Below, piece after piece: positions 1 through 10,114 of a stretch of 33,742 nt of DNA. The notes under the pieces are model-generated. The model worked only from the letters and a program-made list of their open reading frames with translations, was not told where the DNA came from and searched no databases. The DNA lies in assembly GCA_003209275.1 (NCBI GenBank), contig QCRX01000008.1, forward strand, positions 1 to 33,742. Reading direction: 5' to 3'. Each line of letters opens with the position of its first letter. Positions within the stretch are counted from its first letter, which is position 1. Position numbers and translations under genes: made by a program. Source of the DNA: Prochlorococcus sp. AG-463-P14. GTDB taxonomy: Bacteria > Cyanobacteriota > Cyanobacteriia > PCC-6307 > Cyanobiaceae.

Positions 1-572
1 ATGATTCCTAGCTTATAAGTGAAGAATATTTGAGAAACACGTATTGGTAGAGCAACAATAAAACAGCATGCATAAATTCCTAGAATCCTATAAAAACCTG
101 TTTCTTGTTTTTGAACCAGTGCATTCGTCAGATCTCGAGCGATAAATCCTATGCCGGCATTAATACCATTAACTGCGAGTAGCATTAAAACTATTATTCC
201 TAGTAGGAGCCAATGAATCCAGCGCTTGTTTCTTAGCTGTTGGCGAAAATTAAAAAAGCTGCCTGCACCGACAAGAAATAATCCAGCGAAAAGCCAACCT
301 ATCCATGAAGTCCAGATTGCTTCGGTCGTACTAACTACTCCACCAAGGTATTTTTCTGTAAGAGAAGGTTGTAATGTACCAATTATTTCGATTAAGCCAG
401 TTAGAGAAACTAGAACAAGTCCTCCAACGCAGAACATTAAACAGACCAGCAACCATATAAATTGCCAACCTGCTACTTGTTCAATAGGTAGAAAGAAAGG
501 CTGAGCTAATCGCCTTAGCTTTCCAAGCTGCAAACTAATATTGTTTTGAGAAATTTTTATAGATTTTGACAT
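1..572 (-). CDS. ABC transporter, SbmA/YddA-like membrane domain (partial, runs off the window)
   Basis: The minus strand is open from an ATG at 572 to the window edge, giving about 190 residues with no stop. The translation starts MSKSIKISQNN and contains the segment FFLPIEQVAGWQF, followed by strongly hydrophobic stretches at about residues 35-60, 90-115 and 125-145, and another near the cut end. FIARDLTNALVQKQ and the following aromatic/hydrophobic run resemble the substrate-exporter or importer fold of the SbmA/BacA and YddA group (ABC_membrane_2). In cyanobacteria that group usually carries its own C-terminal ATPase domain, but the ATPase part would lie outside the window and cannot be confirmed. 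The substrate is unknown. The membrane location is clear from the sequence; the family name is inferred from overall pattern. No other gene overlaps it convincingly. Confidence 0.8.
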   Translation of the reverse strand, partial: MSKSIKISQNNISLQLGKLRRLAQPFFLPIEQVAGWQFIWLLVCLMFCVGGLVLVSLTGLIEIIGTLQPSLTEKYLGGVVSTTEAIWTSWIGWLFAGLFLVGAGSFFNFRQQLRNKRWIHWLLLGIIVLMLLAVNGINAGIGFIARDLTNALVQKQETGFYRILGIYACCFIVALPIRVSQIFFTYKLGI

Positions 573-744
573 GAGAAGATATAAACCATTTGATTAGAGA
601 AAATCAATGAGTGGAATTTCAATGTAAATAACCTAATTGTCTTAGCCAGGATAAATGTGTATTGATAGAAAGAATTTTAAAAAGATTATATAAAAATGGC
701 TATTGCTTGTAACAGCTATGAATTCTAGATATTTTTAATTTGAT

Positions 745-1026
745 TTAATTCAAGCTCATCATTGAATTAATCCAGTCAGGCAGTGGGAGTGATGCCAGTA
801 TTGCCATATCGAACCTATGAATGGAAGGAACTGTTCTGTCTAAGACCCACAAAATCATGATTGGAGCATTGAGTGCTATTTGCCATTGCCATTTGTAAGT
901 AAGAACGCCCCATGAGCGTTTTAAGAGATTTTTTTGAGAATCGCTTAGGCTTTCCCATTTTCTCTCGCCAAAGTCGATTACACGTTCTTTAAATCTTCCA
1001 TCTGACACCTTTGTTTCTGATTGCAT
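745..1026 (-). CDS. small hypothetical protein (93 aa)
   Basis: I do not recognise this protein. It begins with an ATG and has a charged N-terminal half (DGRFKERVIDFGERKWESL) followed by a tryptophan-rich, more hydrophobic part with KWQWQIALNAPIMILWVLDRT at about residues 45-65. That part could be a membrane-associated helix. It sits alone with about 170 bp on either side before the next minus-strand genes, so it probably has its own promoter. Composition and length look like the small lineage-specific proteins common in marine picocyanobacteria. Coding status is supported by sensible amino-acid composition rather than by homology. Confidence 0.6.
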   Translation of the reverse strand: MQSETKVSDGRFKERVIDFGERKWESLSDSQKNLLKRSWGVLTYKWQWQIALNAPIMILWVLDRTVPSIHRFDMAILASLPLPDWINSMMSLN

Positions 1027-1212
1027 TTTCTTGCAGCTAACAAGGCTGTACCTTATAGCGCAGATTGTTGGTAAGTTGCATCATTGATAAAGCCAGTGCA
1101 GAAACCGCACTAGTCTTTTATTTATTTTCTCTGATCTTCTGTTTGGAATTGAAGTTGTCTTTTGAAAAATCTGGTTTGCCTGCCTAGTTACCTTTTTGGA
1201 TCCATTTAACTA

Positions 1213-1434
1213 TTACAAAGCTTTCTCTGAAGCCTTGTGAATCAGGTTTTGAAAAGAGTCGGGGAAATAAGCCTTAAGGATATCTACGCATCCTGCCTTG
1301 TATTCATCTGAATCTTTACCAGTAGTCCAGTAAAGTCTTCTCCAAAGAGGCTTGGTCTTGACATTTGATTTTATTGTTAGGTGGATTGACTGTTGGTTCA
1401 GATCGTAGAAATCAACTTTTTCGTTTTCATTCAT
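1213..1434 (-). CDS. small hypothetical protein (73 aa)
   Basis: This is an unrecognised 73-residue protein starting at an ATG (MNENEKVDFYDLNQQ). It is hydrophilic, with an aromatic patch (LWRRLYWTTGK) around residues 30-40 and a predicted helical C-terminus ending in ASEKAL. There is no signal peptide, no membrane segment and no motif I can name. It lies in a run of three small minus-strand genes separated by 130-190 bp, spacing that suggests independent transcription rather than an operon. The reading frame could still be spurious, but the protein-like composition and clean start favour a real gene. Confidence 0.5.
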   Translation of the reverse strand: MNENEKVDFYDLNQQSIHLTIKSNVKTKPLWRRLYWTTGKDSDEYKAGCVDILKAYFPDSFQNLIHKASEKAL

Positions 1435-1566
1435 AGCTTTAAAGTAAACATCAAAATACTTGGCTGATCACGAAATTTATAGTAGTATTAAAAATCTAGA
1501 TAAGCAAACAAAATCATACTTATACTCCCTCTTTAAAGTGGTTTTCATTATTTCAGATCTTAATTT

Positions 1567-1860
1567 TTATTCTTGACATGTGATGTGATTATTAATAGCT
1601 TTCAACATCGCTTCTCTTTCGAGGGGAGGGACTGGCAGGCATAAAAGTTCATCTACTAAGTCGACCCTCCATAAAATTTTGCTATCTGGATCTGCTGGGT
1701 TTTCGTGTCGATAGTGCAGCCCTTCAGTAAACAAACTGAATTGTTGATTTAATTCAATCGTTGTTATACCTAGGTATTCGAGGAGTTCGTTGGTTGAAAA
1801 CCATGGCGCTGGATTTTTTGCTATGGATTGCGTGGTGGATTGTTTGTCTTTTTGAGACAT
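1567..1860 (-). CDS. small hypothetical protein with possible helix-turn-helix-like segment (97 aa)
   Basis: The protein starts at ATG 1860 with a polar Ser/Thr/Gln/Lys leader of about 15 residues. The segment WFSTNELLEYLGITTIELN at about residues 20-38 has the spacing of a helix-turn-helix of the excisionase/MerR type. Next come an aromatic stretch (GLHYRHENPADP) and a leucine-rich C-terminal half (DLVDELLCLPVPPLEREAML). The last part resembles the wing-plus-helix layout of small DNA-binding proteins, but the match is by eye only and no family is claimed. It lies about 200 bp downstream of the HIT gene and is transcribed in the same direction. Confidence 0.6.
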   Translation of the reverse strand: MSQKDKQSTTQSIAKNPAPWFSTNELLEYLGITTIELNQQFSLFTEGLHYRHENPADPDSKILWRVDLVDELLCLPVPPLEREAMLKAINNHITCQE

Positions 1861-2057
1861 TCACTTATTACCTAGTTATGTTCAAAGCTTCTCTCTTTCA
1901 GAGGCTGAGGCAAGGCCTCTTTATGTAATAAATCTGCTTTATTTAGGAGAAAAGATTACCTGCACTTATGGAAAACAGTGAGACGCGACAATCATCAGCC
2001 TTAGATTCGTCATCTTTGAGAGGTTCTGTAGGCAATATTTTTTAACTTTAGGCGAAG

Positions 2058-2405
<348 letters not shown>

Positions 2406-2463
2406 TTATTGGTGGATAGGACTTTTTTGAATATTAGAAAGTTTTGATCGTATTAGTAACTGT

Positions 2464-3069
2464 TTAATCAAGTGGATTAACATCTTCATTTCGAAAGCCA
2501 TTTTCTTGTAATTCCCGTTTTAGATCTTCTGGAGAAGTAACCCTGTCTACGAAAAGCACTCCATTGAGATGATCCATTTCATGCTGAATGCATCGTGAGA
2601 TCAGTCCATCAGCGTTCATTTTTTTTGGTCGTCCCATTTCATCTCTAAAGCTGATTTTTATGGATGCAGGCCTAATCACATCTAAGTAAACACCTGGAAT
2701 ACTGAGACATCCTTCTTCATAGGTTTCAATACTTGCACTGGTACTAATGATTTCTGGATTGATTAGTACTAGTGGTGGAGTACTAGGTGTTTCTAGATCA
2801 GTATCAATAACTAGGATTTGTTTATGGATGCCTACTTGTGGCGCAGCTAAACCAATGCCTTTAGCAGAGTACATGCTTCGAAGCATATCTCTAACAAGAT
2901 CTCTGATTGATTCATCTACTTTGCTCACTCGACGCGCAGGCTTGCGTAGGGCACGATTGCCAAGTTTATGAATCTCTAGAGGGGGATTCTCAAGAGGATC
3001 CTTCGAAACTGCAATTGCAGCCTTATTCTTTTCGGCATTACGTGCCAGTTGAGCAAAGCTTCGAGCCAA
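2464..3069 (-). CDS. def: peptide deformylase
   Basis: Peptide deformylase removes the N-formyl group from nascent proteins at the ribosome exit. All three family motifs are present: motif I GIGLAAPQVG (71-80), motif II EGCLSIP with metal ligand Cys121, and motif III QHEMDHLNG with ligands His163 and His167 and catalytic Glu164. The 201-residue length includes a non-catalytic N-terminal extension of roughly 30 residues, as in the cyanobacterial type 1B enzymes I know. The start is taken as TTG at 3069 because no in-frame ATG lies upstream of motif I and the MARSF beginning fits the family. The region between this gene and the divergent peptidase (3070-3128) must hold both promoters. Confidence 0.95.
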   Translation of the reverse strand: MARSFAQLARNAEKNKAAIAVSKDPLENPPLEIHKLGNRALRKPARRVSKVDESIRDLVRDMLRSMYSAKGIGLAAPQVGIHKQILVIDTDLETPSTPPLVLINPEIISTSASIETYEEGCLSIPGVYLDVIRPASIKISFRDEMGRPKKMNADGLISRCIQHEMDHLNGVLFVDRVTSPEDLKRELQENGFRNEDVNPLD

Positions 3070-3128
3070 AAAAAAATTGCCGGATTATTTTTTGATTTTA
3101 GTAGCTTCACACCCCAATTTAATTATCG

Positions 3129-5087
3129 ATGAAATACAAAGGGTCTTCTTCAAAGCAGCATCCAAAAAATGTGAAGGTTTTGACGGCTGAATTAGCTCTT
3201 GGTCAAATTCCCATATTGAAGGAGCCGCGACTTATTAATGACTGGGTTTTGTGGTTGGAACAACGACCTCAAGAGAAAGGACGTACATCAGCTTTTATTC
3301 GACCATGGGGTCGTTCTGATCTTTCACCTCAAGAGTTGACTCCAAGTCCAATTAATCTTCGGACTCGAGTGCATGAGTATGGAGGAAGTCCAGTAGCAAC
3401 TGCACTAAAAGATGGACAGATGATTATGACTTGGATAGATGATTCGGATGGGTGTCTTTGGCTTCAAGTACTTAGTTTTCCAGAACATCTAAAAACTCAC
3501 GAGCAAAAATTAAGAGTCAAACACCCCCCTATTTGTTTGTCTTCTACGGGAGATGGGTTATTGGCTGATGGCTTGATTGATTTACATAACAATCGGTGGA
3601 TAGGCGTCATGGAGAAACATGACAAGGATTTTCTGGTGAGCTTTGATCTTTCTAAGGAACATCAGAAAGAGCATGTTCTTTATTCCTGCGAAGATTTTGC
3701 TGGTTATCCAGCCCTGAGTCCTGATGGCGACCAGTTGGTGTGGGTTGAATGGCAACATCCAGCAATGCCTTGGGAATCAAGTCAGCTTTGGTGGGCCCAG
3801 CTTGGCAAGTCAGGAGAGCTAGTACACAAAGGTGTCTTGGCAGGTAGTCGATCAAAAGATCATCATTTATGTTCAGTGTTTCAACCATTTTGGTTGCCTA
3901 ATGGTCAGTTGGTCGTTGCAGAAGACAGCGGTGGTTGGTGGAATCTGATGATTACAGGCCCTCATATTTCTCTCGATAATTCTCAGGAATGGAGACATCC
4001 TTGGCCTATGAAGGCTGAAACGGCTATGCCTCAATGGGTTTATGGAATGTCTACTGCTAGCTCAGCTGCTAATCAGATTCTTTCTGCAAACTGTAAAGGT
4101 GGTACTTGGCGATTGAATCTTTTGCATCCTGAGGGTTTGATCTCTGATGTAGAGCAACCATTTGATGATTTGGCTTATGTGCAGTCTGAATTAGATCATG
4201 CAGTAGTTATCGCGAGTAATCCTTCTCAATGCACTGGATTGTTGGAAATTGATCTGAAAGATGGTAACTGGATGCATACCCCATCAAGTCAGCTTCCTAT
4301 TGATAAAGACCAAATTAGTATTGCAGAGCCTTTTTGGTTTGAGGGATACAGGGGTGAGCAGACTCATGCTTGGTACTATCCGCCTAGCCATGGTCAATTA
4401 GGTCCAGCACCTTTACTAGTCAAAAGTCATAGTGGTCCAACTGCAATGACTAGAAGAGGCCTAAATCTTGAAGTTCAATTTTGGACTTCTCGAGGGTGGG
4501 GGGTTGTGGATGTGAATTATGGAGGCTCTACTGGATTTGGGAGACAATATATGGAACGAATAAAATATTCTTGGGGCGAGGTAGATGTCTTTGATTGTGC
4601 AGCGGCAGCTAAGGCCTTAATAGATGCTGGCAAGGCGAATGAAAAGTTGATTGCGATTGAAGGCGGTAGTGCAGGTGGATTCTCTACCTTGGCGTGTTTA
4701 TGTTTTACCGATGTGTTTCGAGTGGGGGCTTGTCGTTATGCAGTAAGTGACTTGACTTCTATGACTACAGATACGCATAGGTTTGAGGCTGGTTATCTTG
4801 ATTATCTAGTAGGCCCTTGGTCAGAAAAACACCATCTTTATGAGCGACGTTCACCATTAATGAATGCTTCACGAATTACTTGCCCAGTAATTTTCTTTCA
4901 GGGCTTGAAAGATAAAGTTGTACTTCCTGAGCAGACTGAAGCGATGGCTGCTGCGCTTAGAAAGAACAACGTACCCGTTGAAGTGCATACTTTCCCTGAG
5001 GAGGGTCATGGCTTTAGAGATAAACAAGTAAAAGTAAAGGTCTTGGAAGATTCAGAGAAATTCTTTCGAAAGCATCTTTGTATTTAA
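3129..5087 (+). CDS. S9 family prolyl oligopeptidase-type serine peptidase
   Basis: This is a 652-residue cytoplasmic peptidase of the acylaminoacyl-peptidase/dipeptidyl-peptidase branch of family S9. Residues 1 to about 400 form a beta-rich region (WVEWQHPAMPWESSQLWWA and similar repeats) expected of the beta-propeller that gates access. The C-terminal alpha/beta-hydrolase domain has the triad: Ser514 in GGSAGG, Asp595 in LKDKVV, and His627 in EEGHGFR. No signal peptide is seen. It probably trims short peptides in protein turnover, though the specificity cannot be read from sequence. It starts at ATG 3129 and ends four bases into the stop region of sufS, a tail-to-tail overlap. Confidence 0.93.
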   Translation: MKYKGSSSKQHPKNVKVLTAELALGQIPILKEPRLINDWVLWLEQRPQEKGRTSAFIRPWGRSDLSPQELTPSPINLRTRVHEYGGSPVATALKDGQMIMTWIDDSDGCLWLQVLSFPEHLKTHEQKLRVKHPPICLSSTGDGLLADGLIDLHNNRWIGVMEKHDKDFLVSFDLSKEHQKEHVLYSCEDFAGYPALSPDGDQLVWVEWQHPAMPWESSQLWWAQLGKSGELVHKGVLAGSRSKDHHLCSVFQPFWLPNGQLVVAEDSGGWWNLMITGPHISLDNSQEWRHPWPMKAETAMPQWVYGMSTASSAANQILSANCKGGTWRLNLLHPEGLISDVEQPFDDLAYVQSELDHAVVIASNPSQCTGLLEIDLKDGNWMHTPSSQLPIDKDQISIAEPFWFEGYRGEQTHAWYYPPSHGQLGPAPLLVKSHSGPTAMTRRGLNLEVQFWTSRGWGVVDVNYGGSTGFGRQYMERIKYSWGEVDVFDCAAAAKALIDAGKANEKLIAIEGGSAGGFSTLACLCFTDVFRVGACRYAVSDLTSMTTDTHRFEAGYLDYLVGPWSEKHHLYERRSPLMNASRITCPVIFFQGLKDKVVLPEQTEAMAAALRKNNVPVEVHTFPEEGHGFRDKQVKVKVLEDSEKFFRKHLCI

Positions 5088-6340
5088 CTATGGGCCTTTA
5101 AAAAAGAAATAGTCGATTGCAGCTCTTCTATAAATTGATCAATTTCGTTGAGGGTAGAGGTGAAACTTAGACTTGCCCGTGCAGTGGCATTTAATCCATA
5201 ATGTCTATGTAGAGGTTGACAACAGTGATGCCCACTTCTAATGCAGATGTCATTTGCATCAAGTAATGCTGCTATGTCATTTGCATGAACATTTTTGACG
5301 CTAAAGGTAGCAAGTGACCCTCGATTAGGCTGAGTTTCTGGAGATGGACCAAGAATTTGAATCCCGTCAATATTTCTTAGTTCTTGAAATAGATGTTGTG
5401 TGAGCTGTTGTTCCCAGCTATGGATTTCTTCTAGGCCAATTTTCTTGAGATAGTTAAGCGCTGTACCCATTCCTATCGCTTCTCCAATAGCCGGAGTCCC
5501 CGCTTCAAATTTATGAGGTAGTTCTGCCCAAGTGCTGTGATCGAGGAAAACATTTTCGATCATTTCGCCACCACCTAGAAAGGGCGGCATCGTGTTTAGC
5601 AATTCTTCGCGACCCCAAAGAAAACCCATTCCTGTAGGTCCACAAAGTTTGTGGGAGGAGCCTGCAAGGAAATCAATGTTTAAAGACTGCACATCAATAA
5701 CTTGATGGGCAAGACTTTGGCAGGCATCAATTAACACTAAAGCCCCTGCTTTATGTGCAAGATCGGTAACTTCTTCGATTGGATTGCAGCAACCCAAGGT
5801 GTTACTGATATGTACAACACTCAAGAACTTTGTTTTTTGATTCAACTTGGAGCGCAAGTCATCTAAATCAAGCTCTCCACTTTCAGTGATACCTATATGA
5901 CGAATCAAACAACCTGTGCGCTTGGCTAACAATTGCCAAGGCACCAGATTGCTGTGATGTTCCATCAAACTAAGGAGAATTTCGTCTCCTTCTTGGAGGT
6001 TATTGTCTCCCCATGAGCGTGCTACAAGGTTGATTGCTTCGCTGGCGTTGCGGGTGAATAAAATTTCTTTGGAAGATCGAGCATTTATAAAGTGAGCTGT
6101 AGTTTCACGAGCTGCTTCAAAAGCTTCTGTAGCTCGTGCACTGAGCTGATGTGCGCCTCTATGGACATTGGCATTGTCATGTGCATAGTAATACTGGAGA
6201 GCGTCAAGAACCTCTCTGGGTTTTTGACTCGTGGCTGCATGATCTAGATAAATTAGTTGAGTTTGGCCGGCTATATCTTGAGAAAAAATTGGGAAATCTC
6301 TTCGAGTTCTCTCTGCAAGAGTTTGTGGAGCAGTATTCAT
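5084..6340 (-). CDS. sufS: SufS group II cysteine desulfurase
   Basis: SufS is a PLP enzyme that takes sulfur from L-cysteine for Fe-S cluster assembly. The 418-residue protein shows the substrate/PLP site YLDHAATSQKP near residue 31, the PLP Schiff-base lysine in SSHKLCG (Lys231), a PLP-interacting Asp205, and the catalytic cysteine in RSGHHCCQP (Cys373). An unusual second cysteine directly follows it, where alanine is more common. The short RSGHHC loop identifies group II (SufS) rather than IscS. It is last in sufBCDS; its ATG overlaps the sufD stop by one base (TAATG), implying translational coupling. No SufE is encoded in this window. Confidence 0.96.
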   Translation of the reverse strand: MNTAPQTLAERTRRDFPIFSQDIAGQTQLIYLDHAATSQKPREVLDALQYYYAHDNANVHRGAHQLSARATEAFEAARETTAHFINARSSKEILFTRNASEAINLVARSWGDNNLQEGDEILLSLMEHHSNLVPWQLLAKRTGCLIRHIGITESGELDLDDLRSKLNQKTKFLSVVHISNTLGCCNPIEEVTDLAHKAGALVLIDACQSLAHQVIDVQSLNIDFLAGSSHKLCGPTGMGFLWGREELLNTMPPFLGGGEMIENVFLDHSTWAELPHKFEAGTPAIGEAIGMGTALNYLKKIGLEEIHSWEQQLTQHLFQELRNIDGIQILGPSPETQPNRGSLATFSVKNVHANDIAALLDANDICIRSGHHCCQPLHRHYGLNATARASLSFTSTLNEIDQFIEELQSTISFLKAHS

Positions 6341-7575
6341 TACTTCACGCTCTCTAGCAGTTGATTAAGAATTCCCCAACGGTTTGCTTCGACTGGAAGA
6401 TTATCAAGGATTTCTTGACAATAACCTTTCAAAAGTAGTGTTGCTGCTGCTTTAGAATTGATTCCTCTACTACGCATATAGAATAATTCATCTTCTTGCA
6501 GTTGACTCACTGTTGCACCATGAGTGCACCTTACGTCGTCAGCAACAATTTCAAGTTCAGGTTTAGTATCAATTCTTGCGCGTGTTGACATTAAAAGATT
6601 TCTACTTAGTTGTGCGGCGTTAGTTCTTTGTGCGATTTTGGGGACATCAATTTCACCATTAAAAATACAATGTGAATGTCCAGAGGCAGCTGTTTTATGT
6701 AACTGATCAAGGACACCTTCAGGACCATCGAAACGAACTGCAGAATGAGTAGCTAATTGTTGACTTCCAGTAGAAATCTGCAGTCCTTTTAATGTTGTAG
6801 TTGCCTCTCCACCAACTTGGACGACTCGTGGTTCCAGCCTTCCCAGAGACCAACCATGCTGCACAGAAGTTAAAGAATAGTTACTTTTTTCCTCTTGTTC
6901 GATTGTTAAATTAGCGAGTAGATTTCCTTCTCCACTGCCTAGGGCAACCCAACCATGATTAAGTTCAGCTTCCTTACCAAGGTGGACTTCTAAGAGGTGA
7001 CTATGTGCAGAATCTTGCTTACCAAGTGTGATCTGAAGAAGTTCTAATTTTGCTTTTTCTTCGAGGATGAGAATAATTCTGCTGGGCACGAATGTTCCTT
7101 GTGTTGCTTCTGTAATCAATTCGAGTGGAGGTAAATCTTGACCTTCTACTTTTAATGCCAATAAGTTTGTTGCTGATGCATTATTAATGGCTATTGGCCA
7201 ATCATTACTACATAAACAGCTTTTCAGAACTTGCCCTAAATTTTGCTCAAGTTCTAATGGTGTTAGTGGTCTTATTCCATCTGGAAGGATTATTCCTTCC
7301 AATGGATCGCGCTGAGGATCCATCACAATCCTGAATCCATTTTTTGGGCTTTTGACCCATGAATTGCTAAAAGGTTTGAGTGGTATTTCTGATTTAGTGA
7401 CAACTGTTAGTGAAAATAGCTTCTCAAGGCGCTTGAGATCTGTTAGACGCCATGCTTCAAGTGAATTTGTGGGGAGTTCATTTTTTGTCAGAGCATTACG
7501 CCCACGTTGTTGCAGTTTCTGCAGTACTCCATGTGGTGCAGGGAGTGTTTCTAACCATTGGCGGGAGACCGCCAT
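6340..7575 (-). CDS. sufD: SufD, Fe-S cluster assembly scaffold subunit
   Basis: SufD pairs with SufB and SufC in the SufBC2D scaffold that builds Fe-S clusters in the cytoplasm. The 411-residue protein has the divergent N-terminal helical part and the diagnostic C-terminal block CTHGATVSQLQEDELFYMRS followed by RGI, with the conserved cysteine/histidine pair. The parallel beta-helix core of this family is seen as repeated short beta strands around residues 150-330. The ATG at 7575 has a strong ribosome-binding site (AGGAGG) about 12 bases upstream that overlaps the end of sufC; the sufC stop is only 2 bp away. This tight spacing fits a single sufBCDS transcript. Confidence 0.95.
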   Translation of the reverse strand: MAVSRQWLETLPAPHGVLQKLQQRGRNALTKNELPTNSLEAWRLTDLKRLEKLFSLTVVTKSEIPLKPFSNSWVKSPKNGFRIVMDPQRDPLEGIILPDGIRPLTPLELEQNLGQVLKSCLCSNDWPIAINNASATNLLALKVEGQDLPPLELITEATQGTFVPSRIILILEEKAKLELLQITLGKQDSAHSHLLEVHLGKEAELNHGWVALGSGEGNLLANLTIEQEEKSNYSLTSVQHGWSLGRLEPRVVQVGGEATTTLKGLQISTGSQQLATHSAVRFDGPEGVLDQLHKTAASGHSHCIFNGEIDVPKIAQRTNAAQLSRNLLMSTRARIDTKPELEIVADDVRCTHGATVSQLQEDELFYMRSRGINSKAAATLLLKGYCQEILDNLPVEANRWGILNQLLESVK

Positions 7576-7577
7576 AA

Positions 7578-8366
7578 TTAATTGTCCTCCTGATCTTTGT
7601 TAGTTGAATTAATCCAGTCATATCCAGCACGTTCCAATTCAAGTGCAAGGTCTTTACCACCTGTACGTAAAATTTTTCCAGAATCCATGACATGAACAAA
7701 GTCAGGAGTAATTTCATTTAATAATCTTTGGTAGTGAGTAATAAGAAGAGTGGCGGAAGTGGGTGTCGCAAGTTGACTAACTCCTGCGGCAACAATTCTT
7801 AGGGCATCAATATCTAGGCCAGAGTCTGTTTCATCAAGTATTGAAAATACAGGTTGAAGTAATGCCATTTGGAGAATTTCATTACGCTTTTTTTCTCCAC
7901 CTGAGAATCCTTCATTCACGCTTCGCTCAAGAAAGGCCGGGTCCATTTGCACCACATTTAATCTTTCTCTCACCAGGTCTTCAAATTCAAAAGTGTCGAG
8001 TTCTGCTTGGCCAAGTTTTTCCCGGCGAGAATTAGTAGCAACTCGTAGAAATTCAAGATTGCTAACTCCAGGAATCTCGACTGGATACTGAAACCCAAGG
8101 AAAACTCCACACCGAGCTCTTTCTTCTGGTTCCATTGCAAGAAGATCTTGTCCTTGGAATTGAATTTTCCCTGCAGTAACGTTATATGCAGGATGGCCAG
8201 CAATTACTTTTGAGAGTGTACTTTTCCCACTGCCATTGCGACCCATTACTGCATGGATTTCGCCAGCACGAACCGTTAAGTTGACTCCCTTCAATATTGG
8301 CTGATTTTCTACACATGCGTGCAGGTCAGTAATTTCAAGAATGAGTTCGGAGTCAGTTCTGATCAC
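7578..8366 (-). CDS. sufC: SufC, ABC-type ATPase of the SUF complex
   Basis: SufC is a soluble ABC ATPase that drives conformational change of SufB-SufD during Fe-S cluster assembly. The 262-residue protein has Walker [10 protein letters not shown] (42-50), a Q-loop in [10 protein letters not shown] (91-100), the ABC signature FSGGEKKR (154-161) and Walker B FSILDET (174-180). The last carries the acidic DETDSGLD typical of SufC in place of the DEP of transporters. The start is a GTG at 8366; residues 1-8 could be longer than the real N-terminus because [10 protein letters not shown] is where homologues become recognisable. A 63-bp gap separates it from sufB, the largest gap inside the operon. 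Confidence 0.96.
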   Translation of the reverse strand: MIRTDSELILEITDLHACVENQPILKGVNLTVRAGEIHAVMGRNGSGKSTLSKVIAGHPAYNVTAGKIQFQGQDLLAMEPEERARCGVFLGFQYPVEIPGVSNLEFLRVATNSRREKLGQAELDTFEFEDLVRERLNVVQMDPAFLERSVNEGFSGGEKKRNEILQMALLQPVFSILDETDSGLDIDALRIVAAGVSQLATPTSATLLITHYQRLLNEITPDFVHVMDSGKILRTGGKDLALELERAGYDWINSTNKDQEDN

Positions 8367-8429
8367 TTCAGTAGAAGAAAAGCAATTGTGAAGTAGTGAA
8401 ATTCAAGTTAGAAGGCTTTTGATGAGGCT

Positions 8430-9872
8430 TCATCCAACAGATCCCTCAAGTTTTAAAGCAAGGAGTTTGTCAGCTTCGGCAGCAAACTCCATAGGTAATT
8501 GATTAAATACATCTCTACAGAATCCACTTACCATCATTGAGATTGCTTCTTCAAAATTGATCCCCCTACTTTGTAAATAGAACAGTTGATCCTCGGAAAT
8601 TCGACAAGTACTAGCTTCATGTTCAATATTTGCTTGAGGTTGTTGTGATCGTATATATGGATAAGTATTTGCGCCTGCATTATCGCCAATTAACATAGAA
8701 TCACATTGGCTGTAATTCCTTGCTCCAGAAGCTTTAGGACCCATTTGAACTAAGCCTCTATAACTATTACTTGAATGTCCTGCACTGATTCCTTTGCTGA
8801 CGATCGTTGACCTTGTCTTTGGACCTACATGAATCATTTTTGTGCCTGTATCTGCTTTTTGATAATTGTTAGTCAAAGCTACTGAGTAGAACTCTCCAAT
8901 AGATTCATACCCTTGAAGTATGCAACTGGGATATTTCCAGGTAATTGCAGAACCAGTTTCAACCTGGGACCAGCTGATTTTGCTTTGCTTGCCTCTGCAA
9001 TGCCCTCGCTTAGTGACAAAGTTATATATTCCACCCACGCCCTCTTCATTCCCGGCATACCAGTTTTGAACAGTAGAATATTTAATTGATGCCTGATCAA
9101 GTGCTACAAGCTCTACAACCGCTGCATGGAGAGTATTAGTGTCAAACATTGGAGCGGTACAGCCCTCTAAATAGCTTACAGAGGAATTATCTTCGGCAAT
9201 TATTAATGTACGTTCAAATTGTCCTATATCACCAGAGTTAATTCTAAAATAAGAGGATAATTCCATTGGACAGTCAACACCTTTTGGAATAAATACAAAT
9301 GAACCGTCACTAAAGACTGCGGAATTCAGGGCGGCAAAGAAATTATCATTAATTGGTACCACTGTGCCTAGATATTTTTCTATTAATTCTGGATAATCAA
9401 TTATTGCTTCGCTAATAGAGCAAAAAATTACCCCGTGCTCTGCAAGCTTTTCTTTGTAAGTAGTAGCTATTGAAACACTATCAAATACTGCATCTACTGC
9501 AACATTTGATAATCTTTTTTGTTCGTTTAACGGTATCCCTAATTTGTCGAATGTCTCTAATAGTTTTGGATCAACTTCGTCTAAGCTTGATTTCTTATCC
9601 TTTTGCTTAGGTGCTGCATAGTAGATTATATTTTGATAGTCTATTTTTGGGTAACCTAATTCTGCCCAGTCAGGTTCCTGCATTTGTTGCCATTGCTTAT
9701 AAGCTTTTAATCGGAAGTCTAAAAGGAAAGCAGGTTCTTGTTTCTTTGATGAGATTAATCTGATTACATCTTCGTTTATTCCCTTTGAAATTTTCTCTGT
9801 CTCTATATCTGTAACGAAACCATACTTATAAGGCTTGGATACGATTTCTCCTACTGAATTTTGGCTTTCCAT
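8430..9872 (-). CDS. sufB: SufB, Fe-S cluster assembly scaffold subunit
   Basis: SufB is the main scaffold on which the nascent Fe-S cluster is assembled. The 480-residue length is normal for the family. Recognisable blocks are [10 protein letters not shown] near residue 64, [19 protein letters not shown] in the middle, [12 protein letters not shown] with the conserved Cys, [11 protein letters not shown], and the C-terminal [20 protein letters not shown] followed by GI. It starts at ATG 9872 and is the first gene of sufBCDS. Its promoter must lie in the 514-bp region shared with divergent sufR, and control by SufR is expected from Synechocystis work on the same arrangement. Confidence 0.97.
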   Translation of the reverse strand: MESQNSVGEIVSKPYKYGFVTDIETEKISKGINEDVIRLISSKKQEPAFLLDFRLKAYKQWQQMQEPDWAELGYPKIDYQNIIYYAAPKQKDKKSSLDEVDPKLLETFDKLGIPLNEQKRLSNVAVDAVFDSVSIATTYKEKLAEHGVIFCSISEAIIDYPELIEKYLGTVVPINDNFFAALNSAVFSDGSFVFIPKGVDCPMELSSYFRINSGDIGQFERTLIIAEDNSSVSYLEGCTAPMFDTNTLHAAVVELVALDQASIKYSTVQNWYAGNEEGVGGIYNFVTKRGHCRGKQSKISWSQVETGSAITWKYPSCILQGYESIGEFYSVALTNNYQKADTGTKMIHVGPKTRSTIVSKGISAGHSSNSYRGLVQMGPKASGARNYSQCDSMLIGDNAGANTYPYIRSQQPQANIEHEASTCRISEDQLFYLQSRGINFEEAISMMVSGFCRDVFNQLPMEFAAEADKLLALKLEGSVG

Positions 9873-10114
9873 AGTTTAGCCAGGCTAAGCAGTTGCCCTA
9901 ATAGTTAGTGAAATTGAATCTACGCATGAATTTGCGTATAAATATCTAAAGAAGAAAGGTTTTTGAAAAAGAGTTTCATGCAAGCCTTTCTTACTAGGTC
10001 TTGACCATTTAATGAGAAGCGGCGTCTTGAGCATTTATTTGGGGGTTAGATGCGTTTACTTGCGACAGTTCTGATCAAGAAATGATCATTCAAGAGAAGC
10101 GTGATAGAGGAATA

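Noticed and set aside
226-504. Plus-strand open frame of 92 codons near the left edge
   Set aside because: It is antisense to the edge-truncated ABC transporter, whose minus-strand frame is longer, has clear membrane helices and a good start; the plus frame is a shadow.
1905-1927. Hairpin AGAGGC / GCCTCT considered as a terminator for the HIT gene
   Set aside because: Read on the minus strand it is followed by GAAAGAGAG with no U-run, and the stem is only six pairs.
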